Source of the DNA: Mesorhizobium erdmanii USDA 3471 | GTDB taxonomy: Bacteria > Pseudomonadota > Alphaproteobacteria > Rhizobiales > Rhizobiaceae | Length of the DNA: 64,000 nucleotides | Direction of reading: 5' to 3' | Assembly (NCBI RefSeq): GCF_000472705.1 | Contig: NZ_AXAE01000021.1 | Coordinates: 97,347-161,346, forward strand | Part shown: piece after piece, positions 34,712 through 43,897 of the stretch | Numbering within the stretch: position 1 is the first letter of the stretch | Layout of the letters: each line of letters starts with the position of its first letter | Position numbers and translations under genes: made by a program | The notes under the pieces: generated by a model | Databases searched by the model: none | What the model was told of the DNA's origin: nothing | What the model saw: the letters and a program-made list of their open reading frames with translations, nothing else

Positions 34712-35605
34712 CTACTGCTTGTGGCGCGCCGAGACGAGTTCGGCCTTGCGCCGCGCCGTCTCCAGCCCGAGGCCGATGAAGGCGCGCGCGTGCTTGGCGA
34801 GCGCCATGTTGTCGGTCCACAGATTGCGCCAGATGGCGGTCTTCTTCGACAGGTTCTCGTCGACGATCTCCGACGAAAAGGATTCGAAGCTCAGGTCGTC
34901 GTCATAACCGATGGCCGTCAGCGCATCGAATATCGCGGCGAAATCGATATTGCCGGTACCTAGGAAGCCGCGATGGCTCTCGCCGATATGGACATAGCCG
35001 ATCTTGCCCGCGGCATGGCGGATGGCCAGCCCGACATCGGCCTCCTCGATGTTCATGTGAAACGTGTCGAGATGCAGGAAGATGTTGTCCGAGCCTGTGT
35101 CCTCGATGAAGGCCAGCCCTTGCGCTGATGTGTTGAGCAGATTGCTTTCGAAGCGGTTGACGATCTCGAGATTGAGCGTGACGCCGGCCGCCTTGGCCGT
35201 CTCGGCGACCTTGGCCAGCGTGGCAGCGCTGCGGCTCCATTGATCGCGCGTCGGCGCCTCGGTCTGCAGGCCATGACTGGTCGACAGGATGCCACCGACT
35301 TTCTGGCCGCCCAGGTCGCGCGTCAGCGCGATGGTCTGGTTGAGGATATCGACGCCGCGCGCCGCGATCGCCTTGTCGGCGCTCGATATGTCGCCATCCG
35401 CGGGCAGTCCGATGCTGATCGCCACGCCAAGGCCGAGATCGGCTATGCGTTTGGCAAGCCCGCCAATATCGACATTGGCGGGGTCGAGATAGGAGAATTC
35501 GATCAGGTCGAATCCGGCCTCCCTGGTGTTGGCCAGCGTGCGTTCGAGCTCGCTTTGCGCCGAACTCGCCGACCAGACGAAAGAATGGATTCCGATGCGC
35601 GACAT
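34712..35605 (-). CDS. Sugar phosphate isomerase/epimerase (TIM barrel)
   Basis: A 297-residue xylose isomerase-like TIM barrel related to D-tagatose/D-psicose 3-epimerases. Metal ligand regions are NLEIVNRFESNLLNT (Glu), FLHLDTFHMNIEE (Asp/His), YVHIGESHRGFLGTGNIDF (His) and LSFESFSSE (Glu). The adjacent ABC operon and kinases suggest it interconverts an imported ketose or its C3/C4 epimer. It is last in the minus-strand operon headed by the DeoR gene. Confidence 0.87.
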   Translation of the reverse strand: MSRIGIHSFVWSASSAQSELERTLANTREAGFDLIEFSYLDPANVDIGGLAKRIADLGLGVAISIGLPADGDISSADKAIAARGVDILNQTIALTRDLGGQKVGGILSTSHGLQTEAPTRDQWSRSAATLAKVAETAKAAGVTLNLEIVNRFESNLLNTSAQGLAFIEDTGSDNIFLHLDTFHMNIEEADVGLAIRHAAGKIGYVHIGESHRGFLGTGNIDFAAIFDALTAIGYDDDLSFESFSSEIVDENLSKKTAIWRNLWTDNMALAKHARAFIGLGLETARRKAELVSARHKQ

Positions 35606-35637
35606 GATCGTCTCCGGTTTACGGAAGAGGAAAAGAT

Positions 35638-35666
35638 AGGCGCGGCCGGGTGGACCGGCCGCGCCT
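35638..35666 (-). terminator. Strong hairpin after the sugar-binding protein gene
   Basis: AGGCGCGGCCGG (35638-35649) pairs perfectly over 12 bp with CCGGCCGCGCCT (35655-35666) around GTGGA. On the minus strand it lies 8 bases after the binding-protein stop and is followed by CTATCTTTTCC. It is likely a 3' stabiliser or partial terminator that gives more binding protein than epimerase. Confidence 0.55.
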
Positions 35667-35674
35667 GTGTCGGA

Positions 35675-36613
35675 TCACCGGGCCGCGGTCCAGCCCTTGT
35701 AGTCCTTCAGGTTCTCGGCGGTGATCAGCTTGGGATCGAGCAGCACGGTCGCCTCGGCCGGCTTCTTGCCGGCCAGCAATTCGGCCGCCATCGTCAGCGA
35801 CTGCCCTGCCATCACATAGGGATCCTGCGAGGCCGAGGCCTTGATCATCGATTTGCCGGACGACAGTTCCTTCTCGATGTCGGGCGCGCCGTCCACGGCG
35901 GTGAAGATGAACTCCGAACGGTTGAGCTGCTTGGCGGCGAGTTGCGCGCCGATCGCCGTCGGATCGTTGATGGCGAACACCGCGTCGATCTTGTCGAAGC
36001 GGGTCAGCAGCGACTGGAACACCTTCAGGCCGCCATCGCGCGAGCCTTCGGCGTTCTGGTCGTCGGAGAGGATCTTGATATCGGGATGCTGCGCAAGCAC
36101 GTTCTTGCAACCCTTGACCCGCTCCAGGATCGACGACGATGCCGGGCCGTTGAGGATGACGTAGTCGCCCTTGCCGCCGGTGTGGTCGACCAGGTACTGG
36201 CAGGCCTCTTCGCCGGCCTTGACGTTGTTGGTCATCACGGTGACGTCGGCGCCCGGGGCCGAGACGTCGAAGGCGGCGACGATGATGCCGGCGGCCTGGG
36301 CCTTCTTCACCGCCGGCGCGATCGCCTTGGCGTCGACCGCGTTGAGCATGATCACGTCGACGCCGGCGGCGATGAAGGAATCGACCTGCGACACCTGCTT
36401 GTTGAGGTCATAGTCGGCCGACACAGACGTCACCTCGACCTTCGGATTGATCTTCTTGGCCGCGTCCTCGATGCCCTTGATGGTGGCGACGAAGAAGGGG
36501 TTGCCAAGCAGGCCAACCGAGATGCCGACCTTGTTGAGGTCTTTGGCCGATGCCGGCGCGATGGCGACGGCCGCCAACGCGGCGCCGCAGAGCAGTTTGG
36601 TGATGGTCTTCAT
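35675..36613 (-). CDS. Sugar ABC transporter substrate-binding protein (ribose type)
   Basis: A 312-residue periplasmic-binding-protein of the RbsB-like (peripla_BP_4) family. Signal peptide MKTITKLLCGAALAAVAIAP. The body has LGNPFFVATIKGIEDAAKK near the N-terminus and VFAINDPTAIGAQLAAKQL near the C-terminal hinge, both typical of pentose and polyol receptors. Start taken at 36613 rather than the frame at 36649 because the signal begins there. It follows the permease and ATPase genes in the same operon. Confidence 0.92.
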   Translation of the reverse strand: MKTITKLLCGAALAAVAIAPASAKDLNKVGISVGLLGNPFFVATIKGIEDAAKKINPKVEVTSVSADYDLNKQVSQVDSFIAAGVDVIMLNAVDAKAIAPAVKKAQAAGIIVAAFDVSAPGADVTVMTNNVKAGEEACQYLVDHTGGKGDYVILNGPASSSILERVKGCKNVLAQHPDIKILSDDQNAEGSRDGGLKVFQSLLTRFDKIDAVFAINDPTAIGAQLAAKQLNRSEFIFTAVDGAPDIEKELSSGKSMIKASASQDPYVMAGQSLTMAAELLAGKKPAEATVLLDPKLITAENLKDYKGWTAAR

Positions 36614-36693
36614 TACGCTTACTTCCTCCAATTGCCCCGCGCCTCTCACGGTGCGTTACACAAGCCGGTCGTTGATGCCGGCGACCAGGTCAC

Positions 36694-37686
36694 TCACGTT
36701 CTTGCTCCGGCCTGGAGCCGGTAGCGGTCGAGGGCGACCGCCACGATGATGACCAATCCCTTGATGATGTACTGCCAGATGTCCGAGACGCCGGCCAAGA
36801 TGAGCCCGTTGGACAGCACCGCGATGATCAGGCCGCCGATCAGCGTGCCCCAGATCGAGCCGACGCCGCCGACGAAGCTGGTGCCGCCGAGGATGACGGC
36901 GGCGATGGCGTCGAGCTCGTAGGACTGGCCGAGTTGCAGGCCGTTGGCCGCGTAAAGCCTTGCCGCCGACATGGCGCCGCCGAGGCCTGCAAGCAGGCCG
37001 GAAACGCCATAGACGAAGAGCAGCACCAGCGGCACCTTTATGCCGGTCAGCCGCGCCGCTTCGGCATTGCCGCCGACGGCATAGATCCAGGTGCCGAGCA
37101 CGCTGCGCTTGAGCACCAGCCAGGACAAGACGACCACCGACAGCGCGATGATGACCAGCCACGGAATGCCGAACAGCGAGCCATTGCCGATGAAGTCGAA
37201 CGGAAGGTCCGAATTGAACACCGTCGTATCCTGCCCGAGCAGGCGGGCAATGCCGCGCACGGCCGTCAGCGAACCGAGCGTGACGATGAAGGGCGGTAGC
37301 CTGATATAGGCGACGAGCAGCCCGTTGATGAGCCCGAAGCCAAGGCCGACCAGGATCGCCGCCGGCACGCCGAGCAGGCCCCAGTCGGGCACCAGCGACA
37401 CGATCACCGCCACCATCGCCGAGGCGGCGAGGATGGAGCCGACCGACAGGTCGATGCCGCCGGTCAGGATGACGAAGGTCATGCCGGCGGCGAGCACGAT
37501 GTTGATCGACGATTGCTGGGTGACGATGAGCAGGTTGGTCTCGGTGAGGAAGCGCGGATTGATGAACTGGAAGCCGGCCGCCAGCAGCACCAGCACCGGC
37601 AGCATGCCGAGCGCCGCGAAGGCGGTACGCAGCCGCCGGCTCCTGACCGTCGCCTGATCCACGCTCGTCGTCGTTTTGTCGGTCAT
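36694..37686 (-). CDS. Sugar ABC transporter permease (RbsC-like)
   Basis: A 330-residue inner-membrane permease with about nine to ten helices. VLAAGMTFVILTGGIDLSVG and GLGFGLINGLLVAYIRLPPFI are the classic carbohydrate-uptake-2 family signatures. It is the only permease gene in the operon, so it likely functions as a homodimer. Its ATG overlaps the ATPase stop by 4 bases. Confidence 0.93.
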   Translation of the reverse strand: MTDKTTTSVDQATVRSRRLRTAFAALGMLPVLVLLAAGFQFINPRFLTETNLLIVTQQSSINIVLAAGMTFVILTGGIDLSVGSILAASAMVAVIVSLVPDWGLLGVPAAILVGLGFGLINGLLVAYIRLPPFIVTLGSLTAVRGIARLLGQDTTVFNSDLPFDFIGNGSLFGIPWLVIIALSVVVLSWLVLKRSVLGTWIYAVGGNAEAARLTGIKVPLVLLFVYGVSGLLAGLGGAMSAARLYAANGLQLGQSYELDAIAAVILGGTSFVGGVGSIWGTLIGGLIIAVLSNGLILAGVSDIWQYIIKGLVIIVAVALDRYRLQAGART

Positions 37687-39227
37687 CCCTGGGCCGCTCC
37701 CGTCGCAAGTTCCATGATCGCTTCCTGACGCAGCGGGTCGCCCCCGGACGCCGTCACCTCACCGGCTATGGCGCCGTCGCGCATCACCAGAACGCGGTCG
37801 GCGACACCGATCACCTCGGGCAGCTCGCTGGAGATCATCAGGATGGCGATGCCGCTGTTGGCGAGATTGTCGATCAGCCGGTAGATTTCCGACTTGGCGC
37901 CGACATCGACGCCGCGCGTCGGCTCGTCGAGGATGACGACCTTCGGTTTGGTCTCGAGCAGCCGGGCGAGCAGCACCTTCTGCTGGTTGCCGCCCGACAG
38001 CGAACCGGCATTGGCCTGCGCCGAGCCGGTGCGGATCGATAGATCGGCGATGGCTTTCGCCGCGCGCTTGTCGGCGATGGTGAAATCGCGAAATCCGCCG
38101 GTCCGCGCATCCCTGCCCAGCACACCCATGCTGATGTTGTCGGAAATCGACATATCGAGGAACAGACCGAGTTCCTTGCGGTCCTCGGTGAGGTAGGCGA
38201 TGCCCGCATCGAGCGCCTCGCGCGGCGACCCGATCGAGATCGGTTTGCCGTCGAGTTCCAGCGTGCCGGCGCTGCGCCTGTCGGCGCCGAAGATCAGCCT
38301 GGCGAGTTCGGTGCGGCCTGAACCGACGAGGCCCGCCAGGGCCAGCACTTCGCCATGATAGAGGTCGAACGAACAGTTCTTCAGCAGGCGCCCGTCGGAC
38401 ATGCCGCGCACCGAGAGCGCGACCGTGCGCTTCCCGTCCGGCGGGCGATGATCCTTCTTGTAGAAGGCGGAGAGGTCGCGGCCGACCATCATCGACACCA
38501 GCCGCGACGCGTTGAGGTCGGCGCGCTCCAGCGTGCCGACATAGCCGCTGTCGCGCAGCACGCTGACGCGGTCGGCGAGCTGATAGACCTCTTCCATGCG
38601 ATGGCTGATGTAGATGATGGCGATACCTTGCGCCTTAAGCGTCGCGATCACCTCGAACAGCCGGTCGGTCTCGCGTGACGTCAGCGACGTCGTCGGCTCG
38701 TCCATGACGATGATGCGCGCATTGGTCGACAGCGCACGCGCGATCTCGACCAGCTGGCGCTCACCGAGCGACAGGCTTGAGACCAGGGCCCGCGCCGAGA
38801 AGGAGACGCCGAGCCGGCCGACGATCTCGCTGGCGCGCCGGCTGCATTGCTCGCGGTCGACGATGCCGAAGCGCCGCGGCTCGTTGCCGAGGAAGATGTT
38901 CTGCGCCACCGTCAGATTGGGCGCCAGCGAAAGCTCTTGATAGATCACCGCGATGCCCGCGGCGCGCGCCTTGATCGGATCGCCGGTCATTGCGGGCGCG
39001 CCATCGATCAGGATTTCGCCGCCGGCATCCGGCCGATAGGCGCCCGACAGTACCTTCATCAGCGTCGACTTGCCTGCACCATTCTCGCCCATCAGCGCGT
39101 GCAGCTCGCCGGCGTGGACGCTGAGCGAGACATCGTGCAGGGCGCGGACCGCGCCGAAGGTCTTGGAGATATGACGCATCTCCAGCACCGGCTGGCGGAT
39201 CGCTGACATCTGTGCCGTCGCGCTCAT
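37683..39227 (-). CDS. Sugar ABC transporter ATP-binding protein (two nucleotide domains)
   Basis: A 514-residue CUT2-type ATPase with two ABC domains. Domain one has GENGAGKSTLM and the signature LSLGERQLVE, with VMDEPTTSL as Walker B. Domain two has a degenerate P-loop GLVGSGRTELA, signature LSGGNQQKVLLA and ILDEPTRGVD. This asymmetry is normal for RbsA/XylG-like proteins. The ATG overlaps the kinase stop by 4 bases. Confidence 0.94.
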   Translation of the reverse strand: MSATAQMSAIRQPVLEMRHISKTFGAVRALHDVSLSVHAGELHALMGENGAGKSTLMKVLSGAYRPDAGGEILIDGAPAMTGDPIKARAAGIAVIYQELSLAPNLTVAQNIFLGNEPRRFGIVDREQCSRRASEIVGRLGVSFSARALVSSLSLGERQLVEIARALSTNARIIVMDEPTTSLTSRETDRLFEVIATLKAQGIAIIYISHRMEEVYQLADRVSVLRDSGYVGTLERADLNASRLVSMMVGRDLSAFYKKDHRPPDGKRTVALSVRGMSDGRLLKNCSFDLYHGEVLALAGLVGSGRTELARLIFGADRRSAGTLELDGKPISIGSPREALDAGIAYLTEDRKELGLFLDMSISDNISMGVLGRDARTGGFRDFTIADKRAAKAIADLSIRTGSAQANAGSLSGGNQQKVLLARLLETKPKVVILDEPTRGVDVGAKSEIYRLIDNLANSGIAILMISSELPEVIGVADRVLVMRDGAIAGEVTASGGDPLRQEAIMELATGAAQG

Positions 39228-40603
39228 CGTGCGCCACCCGCCGCTTTGACGCCGCCACCCTGCCCGGCAACACGATCGCGCCAGGCGTCGCGGTAGCCGG
39301 CAAGGCCGGTAAAGCGCGTCGCCCGCACCGGCTCCGGCGCCTCGGCGGCGAATTCGCGCCCGACGCTCTCGAAGGCGAGCGCCGCGGCGCCCGTGGCGCT
39401 GCCCTCCAGCGTGGCGCCTTGCAGAAAGGCCTGGGCGGGACGCAGCTCAGCCAACAACCCGGCGAGCAAGCCGCCAGCGTTCAGCCCGCCATCGACGATC
39501 ACGGTGTTTTGCGAATGGATCAGGTCGAGGCAGAGATCGACCATCAGCGCGACGTAAAGCAGTGCCATCGCCGCACGCTCCCCCGCGCTCGGCGTGCCGC
39601 CGATGATTTCGCCGCGGTGGCCTGACATCGGCCCTCCCGGCGCAAAGCTCGGCAGCGCCATGAAACCGGCGTCGATCGCCTGCTGTATCGAGCCAGGAGC
39701 GATCGCGCCTTGCCAGCCGCCGCTGATATCAGCGAATTCGCGTCCGCCCATGAAGCGGATGGTCGGCACCGGGCCTCCGTCGACGTCGACATTGACCAGC
39801 ATGTCGCGCTCGCGATCGAGCGCCTCCAGCGGGCAGTCGGGATTGAGCACGATGACCCAGGTGCCGGTCGACACCACCGTCAGCGGGCCAAGCGCCTGGC
39901 GGCGATAGGCATGCAGCGCCGCATTCGAATCGTGGACGCCGTTATGGATGGCGATCGGCCGCGCCACGCCGCCAAGCTGCCGTTCGCCGACCACGGCGCC
40001 GGCGCGCGCGAAGGCCGGCATCTGGCCACGCCAACCTTGAGCGTCGACCAAGGAGGAAAAGTCTCGTGCGCGCGGCGCCCACAAATGCGAATGGCAGCCG
40101 AGATAGGACACTTCGCTGACCGGCCTGCCGCCGAGGCGCCAGCTCCAGTACTGGGGATAGCCGAGGATCGATGTCGCGGCCGCGAACGCGTCGGGATCGA
40201 CCTCCTGCAGCCACAGCATGTGACGGCCATAGTTGAAGCCGAGCGGCAGGCGGGGCGAGAACGTCTCGGCGAAATCCGGAATGAGGCGGTCGATCCGCGC
40301 CGCGATTTCGGCTGGCGGTTCCTGCTCGTAGTCGAGGATCGGATGCGTCAGCGCCGTCTCATTCACGAGAGCGACGGTGCAACCATGGCCAGATACCATG
40401 ACGCCTTCCACGCCATGGTCTTCGACTGCATTGGCGACGGCATCCAGCGCCCAATCATGAAGGGCAGCCTCGTCGAGCACGCTGAACCCGTTCTGGCGCG
40501 TCCATTGCGGCTGGGTCCGGCGCTCGTCGAGGATGCGTCCGTCCTGGCCGAAGACGAACAGCTTCGAATTCGTCTTACCGAAATCGAGCACCGCGACTTT
40601 CAC
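39224..40603 (-). CDS. FGGY family carbohydrate kinase 1
   Basis: A 459-residue sugar kinase of the FGGY fold, closest in style to rhamnulokinase/fuculokinase. The N-terminal phosphate motif is VLDFGKTNSKLFVF, substrate region YLGCHSHLWAPR, and STGTWVIVLNP plus DGGLNAGGLLAGLLAEL for ATP binding. The start is GTG at 40603, overlapping the DeoR stop (GTGA), which rules out longer frames to 40966. It is the second gene in the DeoR-kinase-ABC operon. It probably phosphorylates the imported sugar after epimerisation. Confidence 0.9.
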   Translation of the reverse strand: MKVAVLDFGKTNSKLFVFGQDGRILDERRTQPQWTRQNGFSVLDEAALHDWALDAVANAVEDHGVEGVMVSGHGCTVALVNETALTHPILDYEQEPPAEIAARIDRLIPDFAETFSPRLPLGFNYGRHMLWLQEVDPDAFAAATSILGYPQYWSWRLGGRPVSEVSYLGCHSHLWAPRARDFSSLVDAQGWRGQMPAFARAGAVVGERQLGGVARPIAIHNGVHDSNAALHAYRRQALGPLTVVSTGTWVIVLNPDCPLEALDRERDMLVNVDVDGGPVPTIRFMGGREFADISGGWQGAIAPGSIQQAIDAGFMALPSFAPGGPMSGHRGEIIGGTPSAGERAAMALLYVALMVDLCLDLIHSQNTVIVDGGLNAGGLLAGLLAELRPAQAFLQGATLEGSATGAAALAFESVGREFAAEAPEPVRATRFTGLAGYRDAWRDRVAGQGGGVKAAGGAR

Positions 40604-41382
40604 GGAACCGCTCCCGGAATGGACGCGATCCGCACCATGACGCCAGCGTCCTCCAGCATGCGCGCATCGGTGTCGGAAAGGCCGTCGTCGGTCACCAGCG
40701 TGCCGATGCGCGACAGCGGCAGCGCGACATTGCGCGCGTGAATCGACAGTTTGCGGCTGTCGGCCAGCACTACGATCTGATCGGCGCAGAGGCTGAGGTC
40801 GACGATGGAACGCACGAGCAATGGATGCGATTCCAGCACCCCCTCCTGGTTGAGCCCTTGCGCGCCGAGAAAGAATTTCGACGCATAGAACGGCGTCGCT
40901 TGGGTCGGCGAGTGGATGATGCCGGGCTCGCGATGCAGGTCGCCACCGGCAACCGTCAGGCTGCAATGGCCATGGTCGCTGAGATAGGCCGCGAGCGGCA
41001 TCGAGTTGGTGTAGAGCCGGATGTTGCGCTCGGCGAGCTTGACGCCGAGGTGGAAGCAGGTCGATCCGCCATGGACGATGACCGCGTCGCCATCGCGCAC
41101 CATGGTTGCCGCGAAGGCCGCGATCTGCCGCTTGGCCTCGACCGCGAGGTCACGGTTTTCGTCATAGGGCCGGGCATAAGCCACGCCCGCATGGGAAGCG
41201 CCGTCGAGCGCCGAGATGCCGCCATAGACCTTGCGCGCCTCGCCGGCCTCGTCGATCCGGTCGATATCGCGCCGCACCGTCGCGGCTGAAACGCCAAGCC
41301 GCTCCTGCAACTCGCGCACCGAGGCGAACGGGCGGTCCCGCAACAGTTCGACGATCTGACGCTGGCGGCCGGAGTCGCTCAA
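40600..41382 (-). CDS. DeoR/GlpR family transcriptional repressor
   Basis: A 260-residue regulator. The N-terminal winged helix carries RELQERLGVSAATVRRDIDRID, the DeoR signature, and the C-terminal sensor domain has HGGSTCFHLG and LGAQGLNQEGVLE, which bind a phosphorylated sugar. I place the start at TTG 41382 because GGGAGGAAG precedes it closely and the homology begins at SDSGRQRQ; ATG 41436 lacks a ribosome site. It is first in the operon, so it is likely autoregulatory, and it also faces the aldolase operon. Confidence 0.9.
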   Translation of the reverse strand: MSDSGRQRQIVELLRDRPFASVRELQERLGVSAATVRRDIDRIDEAGEARKVYGGISALDGASHAGVAYARPYDENRDLAVEAKRQIAAFAATMVRDGDAVIVHGGSTCFHLGVKLAERNIRLYTNSMPLAAYLSDHGHCSLTVAGGDLHREPGIIHSPTQATPFYASKFFLGAQGLNQEGVLESHPLLVRSIVDLSLCADQIVVLADSRKLSIHARNVALPLSRIGTLVTDDGLSDTDARMLEDAGVMVRIASIPGAVP

Positions 41383-41563
41383 CTTCTTCCTCCCTATGCC
41401 ATTTTCCCATGGCAATTGGCGCAACTTACTCAACATTAGTCAGATTGCAAGCCAGTTTTGATGATAGTAGATCACTGTTGACGTAAGTCGATCGTATCTG
41501 CGATATCATCGCCAACGGCGGCCCGTGCGACGGGATTTCGTGCAGCGTGGAAGGAAAGGCGCC
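41383..41563. promoter_or_regulatory. Divergent control region of the sugar locus
   Basis: 181 bases between the DeoR and aldolase start codons, AT-richer than the flanks. A plus-strand pair TTGACG (41478-41483), 17-base spacer and CGATAT (41501-41506) is a candidate aldolase promoter. TGCCA at 41397 and TGGCA at 41410 form a short inverted repeat near the DeoR ribosome site. DeoR operators are expected here but I cannot fix their exact half-sites. Confidence 0.45.
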
Positions 41564-42607
41564 ATGGCAACCCAAGCTGACGCGCAGGAACTGGCAGCCT
41601 TGCAGGCGCTTTCGGCGGCCATTGGCGGCGACCCGCATATGACGCAGGCGGCGGGCGGCAACACCTCGCTCAAGGCCGGCGACACGCTGTGGATCAAGGC
41701 GTCGGGCACCTGGCTGAAGGATGCGCTCACCGACGACATCATGGTGCCGGTGGCGATGGCGCCGCTGCTCGACGCGGTCGAACGGCGCGATCCGGCCGCC
41801 GACAAGCCGCAGGCCTTTGCCATCGATGAACTCAACCCGCGCGGCCTGCGTCCGTCGATCGAGACCACGGTGCATGCCTTGATGCCGCAGCGCGTGGTCT
41901 TGCATGTCCATTGCGTCGATACGATCTCGCTTGCCGTACAGGCGGATGGCGAGGCCGAGGCCGCCAGGCGGCTCGGCGGCATCGAATGGGCCTATGTGCC
42001 GTATTTCCGGCCGGGCCTGCCGCTTGCCCGTGGCATTGCCGAAAAACTACGGCCTGGTGTCGACGTTTTGATCCTCGGCAATCACGGGCTGGTCGTTGCC
42101 GCCGAAACCGTCGCGGAGGCCGACCGCCTGCTCCGCCGCGTCCGCTCGCTGCTGGCCCGGCCGGCGCGCCTCACCGCCGCGCCCGACATCGCTGCCTTGA
42201 CGGCGCTTGCCGGCGACAGCGTCTACCGGTTGCCGGCCGATGTCGAAGCCCATGCGGTGGCGCTCGATCCCGAAAGCCGCCGCGTGGCCGAGGCCGGCAG
42301 CCTCTATCCGGACCATGTCATCTTCCTCGGCCAGGGTTCCGTCGTGGCGAGGCCGGGCGAGGATGCGACCGCCGTCACCGCGCGGCTAGGCGCGGCGCCG
42401 GCCGCGATCCTGTTCCCCGGCGCCGGCGTGCTGATGCGCGGCGACGCCAATGCCGGCGCCGACGCCATGCAGCGCTGCCTCGCCGACGTGACCGCGCGCG
42501 TCGATGTCGCGGCCCGATTGAACTATCTCACCGCGGCCGAAAATGACGAACTGGTCAATTGGGACGCCGAGCAGTATCGCCAGAAGCTCAATGCCAAGGG
42601 CGGCTAG
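41564..42607 (+). CDS. Class II aldolase/adducin family protein
   Basis: A 347-residue zinc aldolase-like protein. AAGGNTSLKAGDTLWIKASGTWL is the phosphate-binding opening of the RhaD/COG3347 branch, and HVHCVDTISLAV with GNHGLVVAAETVAEA holds the metal His residues. It lacks the C-terminal dehydrogenase domain of the bifunctional RhaD relatives. It likely cleaves a ketose or polyol phosphate to dihydroxyacetone phosphate plus aldehyde. The ATG follows GGAAGGAAAGGCGCC. It starts the plus-strand operon. Confidence 0.88.
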   Translation: MATQADAQELAALQALSAAIGGDPHMTQAAGGNTSLKAGDTLWIKASGTWLKDALTDDIMVPVAMAPLLDAVERRDPAADKPQAFAIDELNPRGLRPSIETTVHALMPQRVVLHVHCVDTISLAVQADGEAEAARRLGGIEWAYVPYFRPGLPLARGIAEKLRPGVDVLILGNHGLVVAAETVAEADRLLRRVRSLLARPARLTAAPDIAALTALAGDSVYRLPADVEAHAVALDPESRRVAEAGSLYPDHVIFLGQGSVVARPGEDATAVTARLGAAPAAILFPGAGVLMRGDANAGADAMQRCLADVTARVDVAARLNYLTAAENDELVNWDAEQYRQKLNAKGG

Positions 42608-42622
42608 CAAAGGACGCAACAC

Positions 42623-43897
42623 ATGATGCCCCTTGTCATCGGCATCGACATCGGTACGTCCGGGGCGCGCGCCGTCGCCATGCGCCCGGACTTTTCGATC
42701 GCCGGCCAGGCCGCGGTCCGCCTCGACAGATTCGGCCGGAATCCCCGCGACCCATCGGTCTGGTGGCTGACGGTCCAGGCGGCTCTGACGGAGCTGCTTT
42801 CCAGCATCGACAGCGCGGCGGTCCGCGCCATCGCGGTCGACGGCACGTCCGGAACGCTGCTGCCGGTCGACGCCGCCGGGCGGCCCCTGGCCGAACCGCT
42901 GATGTACAACGACAAGGTGGCGGACACCGACATCCTGGCCGCCATCGCGCGCGAGGCGCCGAAAGCGAGCGCCGCTCACGGCGCGACTTCCGGCCTTGCC
43001 AAGGCCCTGCGGTTCCAGCACCTGCCCGATATCGCCGCCGTGCTGCACCAGGCCGACTGGATCGCCGCAAACCTGTCCGGTCGTTTCGACGTCAGCGACG
43101 AGAACAATGCGCTGAAGACGGGCTATGACGTCGAGGCCCGCCGCTGGCCGGACTGGATCGCGGCCTCCGGCATGCACATGGACCTGCTTCCCGATGTCGT
43201 CGAGCCGGGCGATGTCACCGGCAGGCTCACCGCGGCCGCCGCGCAACTGTTTGGCCTGCCGCGCGATGTGGCCGTCGTCGCCGGCACCACCGATGGCTGC
43301 GCCTCGTTCCTGGCGACCGGTGCCACGGCCGCCGGCGACGGCGTCACGGCGCTTGGATCCTCGCTCACCATCAAGATCCTGTCTGACCGGCCGATCTCGG
43401 CGCCGCGCTTCGGCATCTACAGCCATCGCCTTGGCGACGCCTGGCTGGCGGGCGGCGCGTCGAATTCCGGCGGGAAAGTGCTGGCTCAGCACTTTCCGCT
43501 GGCGCGGATCATCGAACTCAGCGCCATGATCGATCCCACGACCGAAACCGGGCTCGACTATTATCCGCTGGGCGCGGCTGGCGAGCGCTTTCCGATCGCC
43601 GATCCGACCCTGCCGCCGCGCCTTACACCGAGGCCGGCTGGCGACGCCGACTACCTCAAGGCGATGCTCGAAGGCATGGCGGCGATCGAAGCGCTCGGCT
43701 ACCGCAGGCTGGCGGAGCTCGGCGCGCCGGCGCTTACATCGGTCAGGAGCGTCGGCGGCGGCGCGGCGAATGCCGCCTGGACCGCAATCCGGCGGCGCAA
43801 GCTCGGCGTCGATTTCCTGCCCACACTTTCCGACGAGGCGGCCGCCGGCACGGCGCGGCTGGCGCTGAAGGGCGCAAACAAAGCGGGACTGCCATGA
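42623..43897 (+). CDS. FGGY family carbohydrate kinase 2 (xylulokinase-like)
   Basis: A 424-residue kinase. GIDIGTSGARAVAM starts the ATPase fold, AVDGTSGTLLPVD follows, GTTDGCASFLATGA and GSSLTIKIL are the second-domain loops, and SVGGGAANAAWTAIR lies near the end. It is shorter than typical xylulokinase (about 480). It lies 15 bases after the aldolase and is the second FGGY kinase of this locus, so the pathway may use two phosphorylations or serve two substrates. Confidence 0.87.
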   Translation: MMPLVIGIDIGTSGARAVAMRPDFSIAGQAAVRLDRFGRNPRDPSVWWLTVQAALTELLSSIDSAAVRAIAVDGTSGTLLPVDAAGRPLAEPLMYNDKVADTDILAAIAREAPKASAAHGATSGLAKALRFQHLPDIAAVLHQADWIAANLSGRFDVSDENNALKTGYDVEARRWPDWIAASGMHMDLLPDVVEPGDVTGRLTAAAAQLFGLPRDVAVVAGTTDGCASFLATGATAAGDGVTALGSSLTIKILSDRPISAPRFGIYSHRLGDAWLAGGASNSGGKVLAQHFPLARIIELSAMIDPTTETGLDYYPLGAAGERFPIADPTLPPRLTPRPAGDADYLKAMLEGMAAIEALGYRRLAELGAPALTSVRSVGGGAANAAWTAIRRRKLGVDFLPTLSDEAAAGTARLALKGANKAGLP

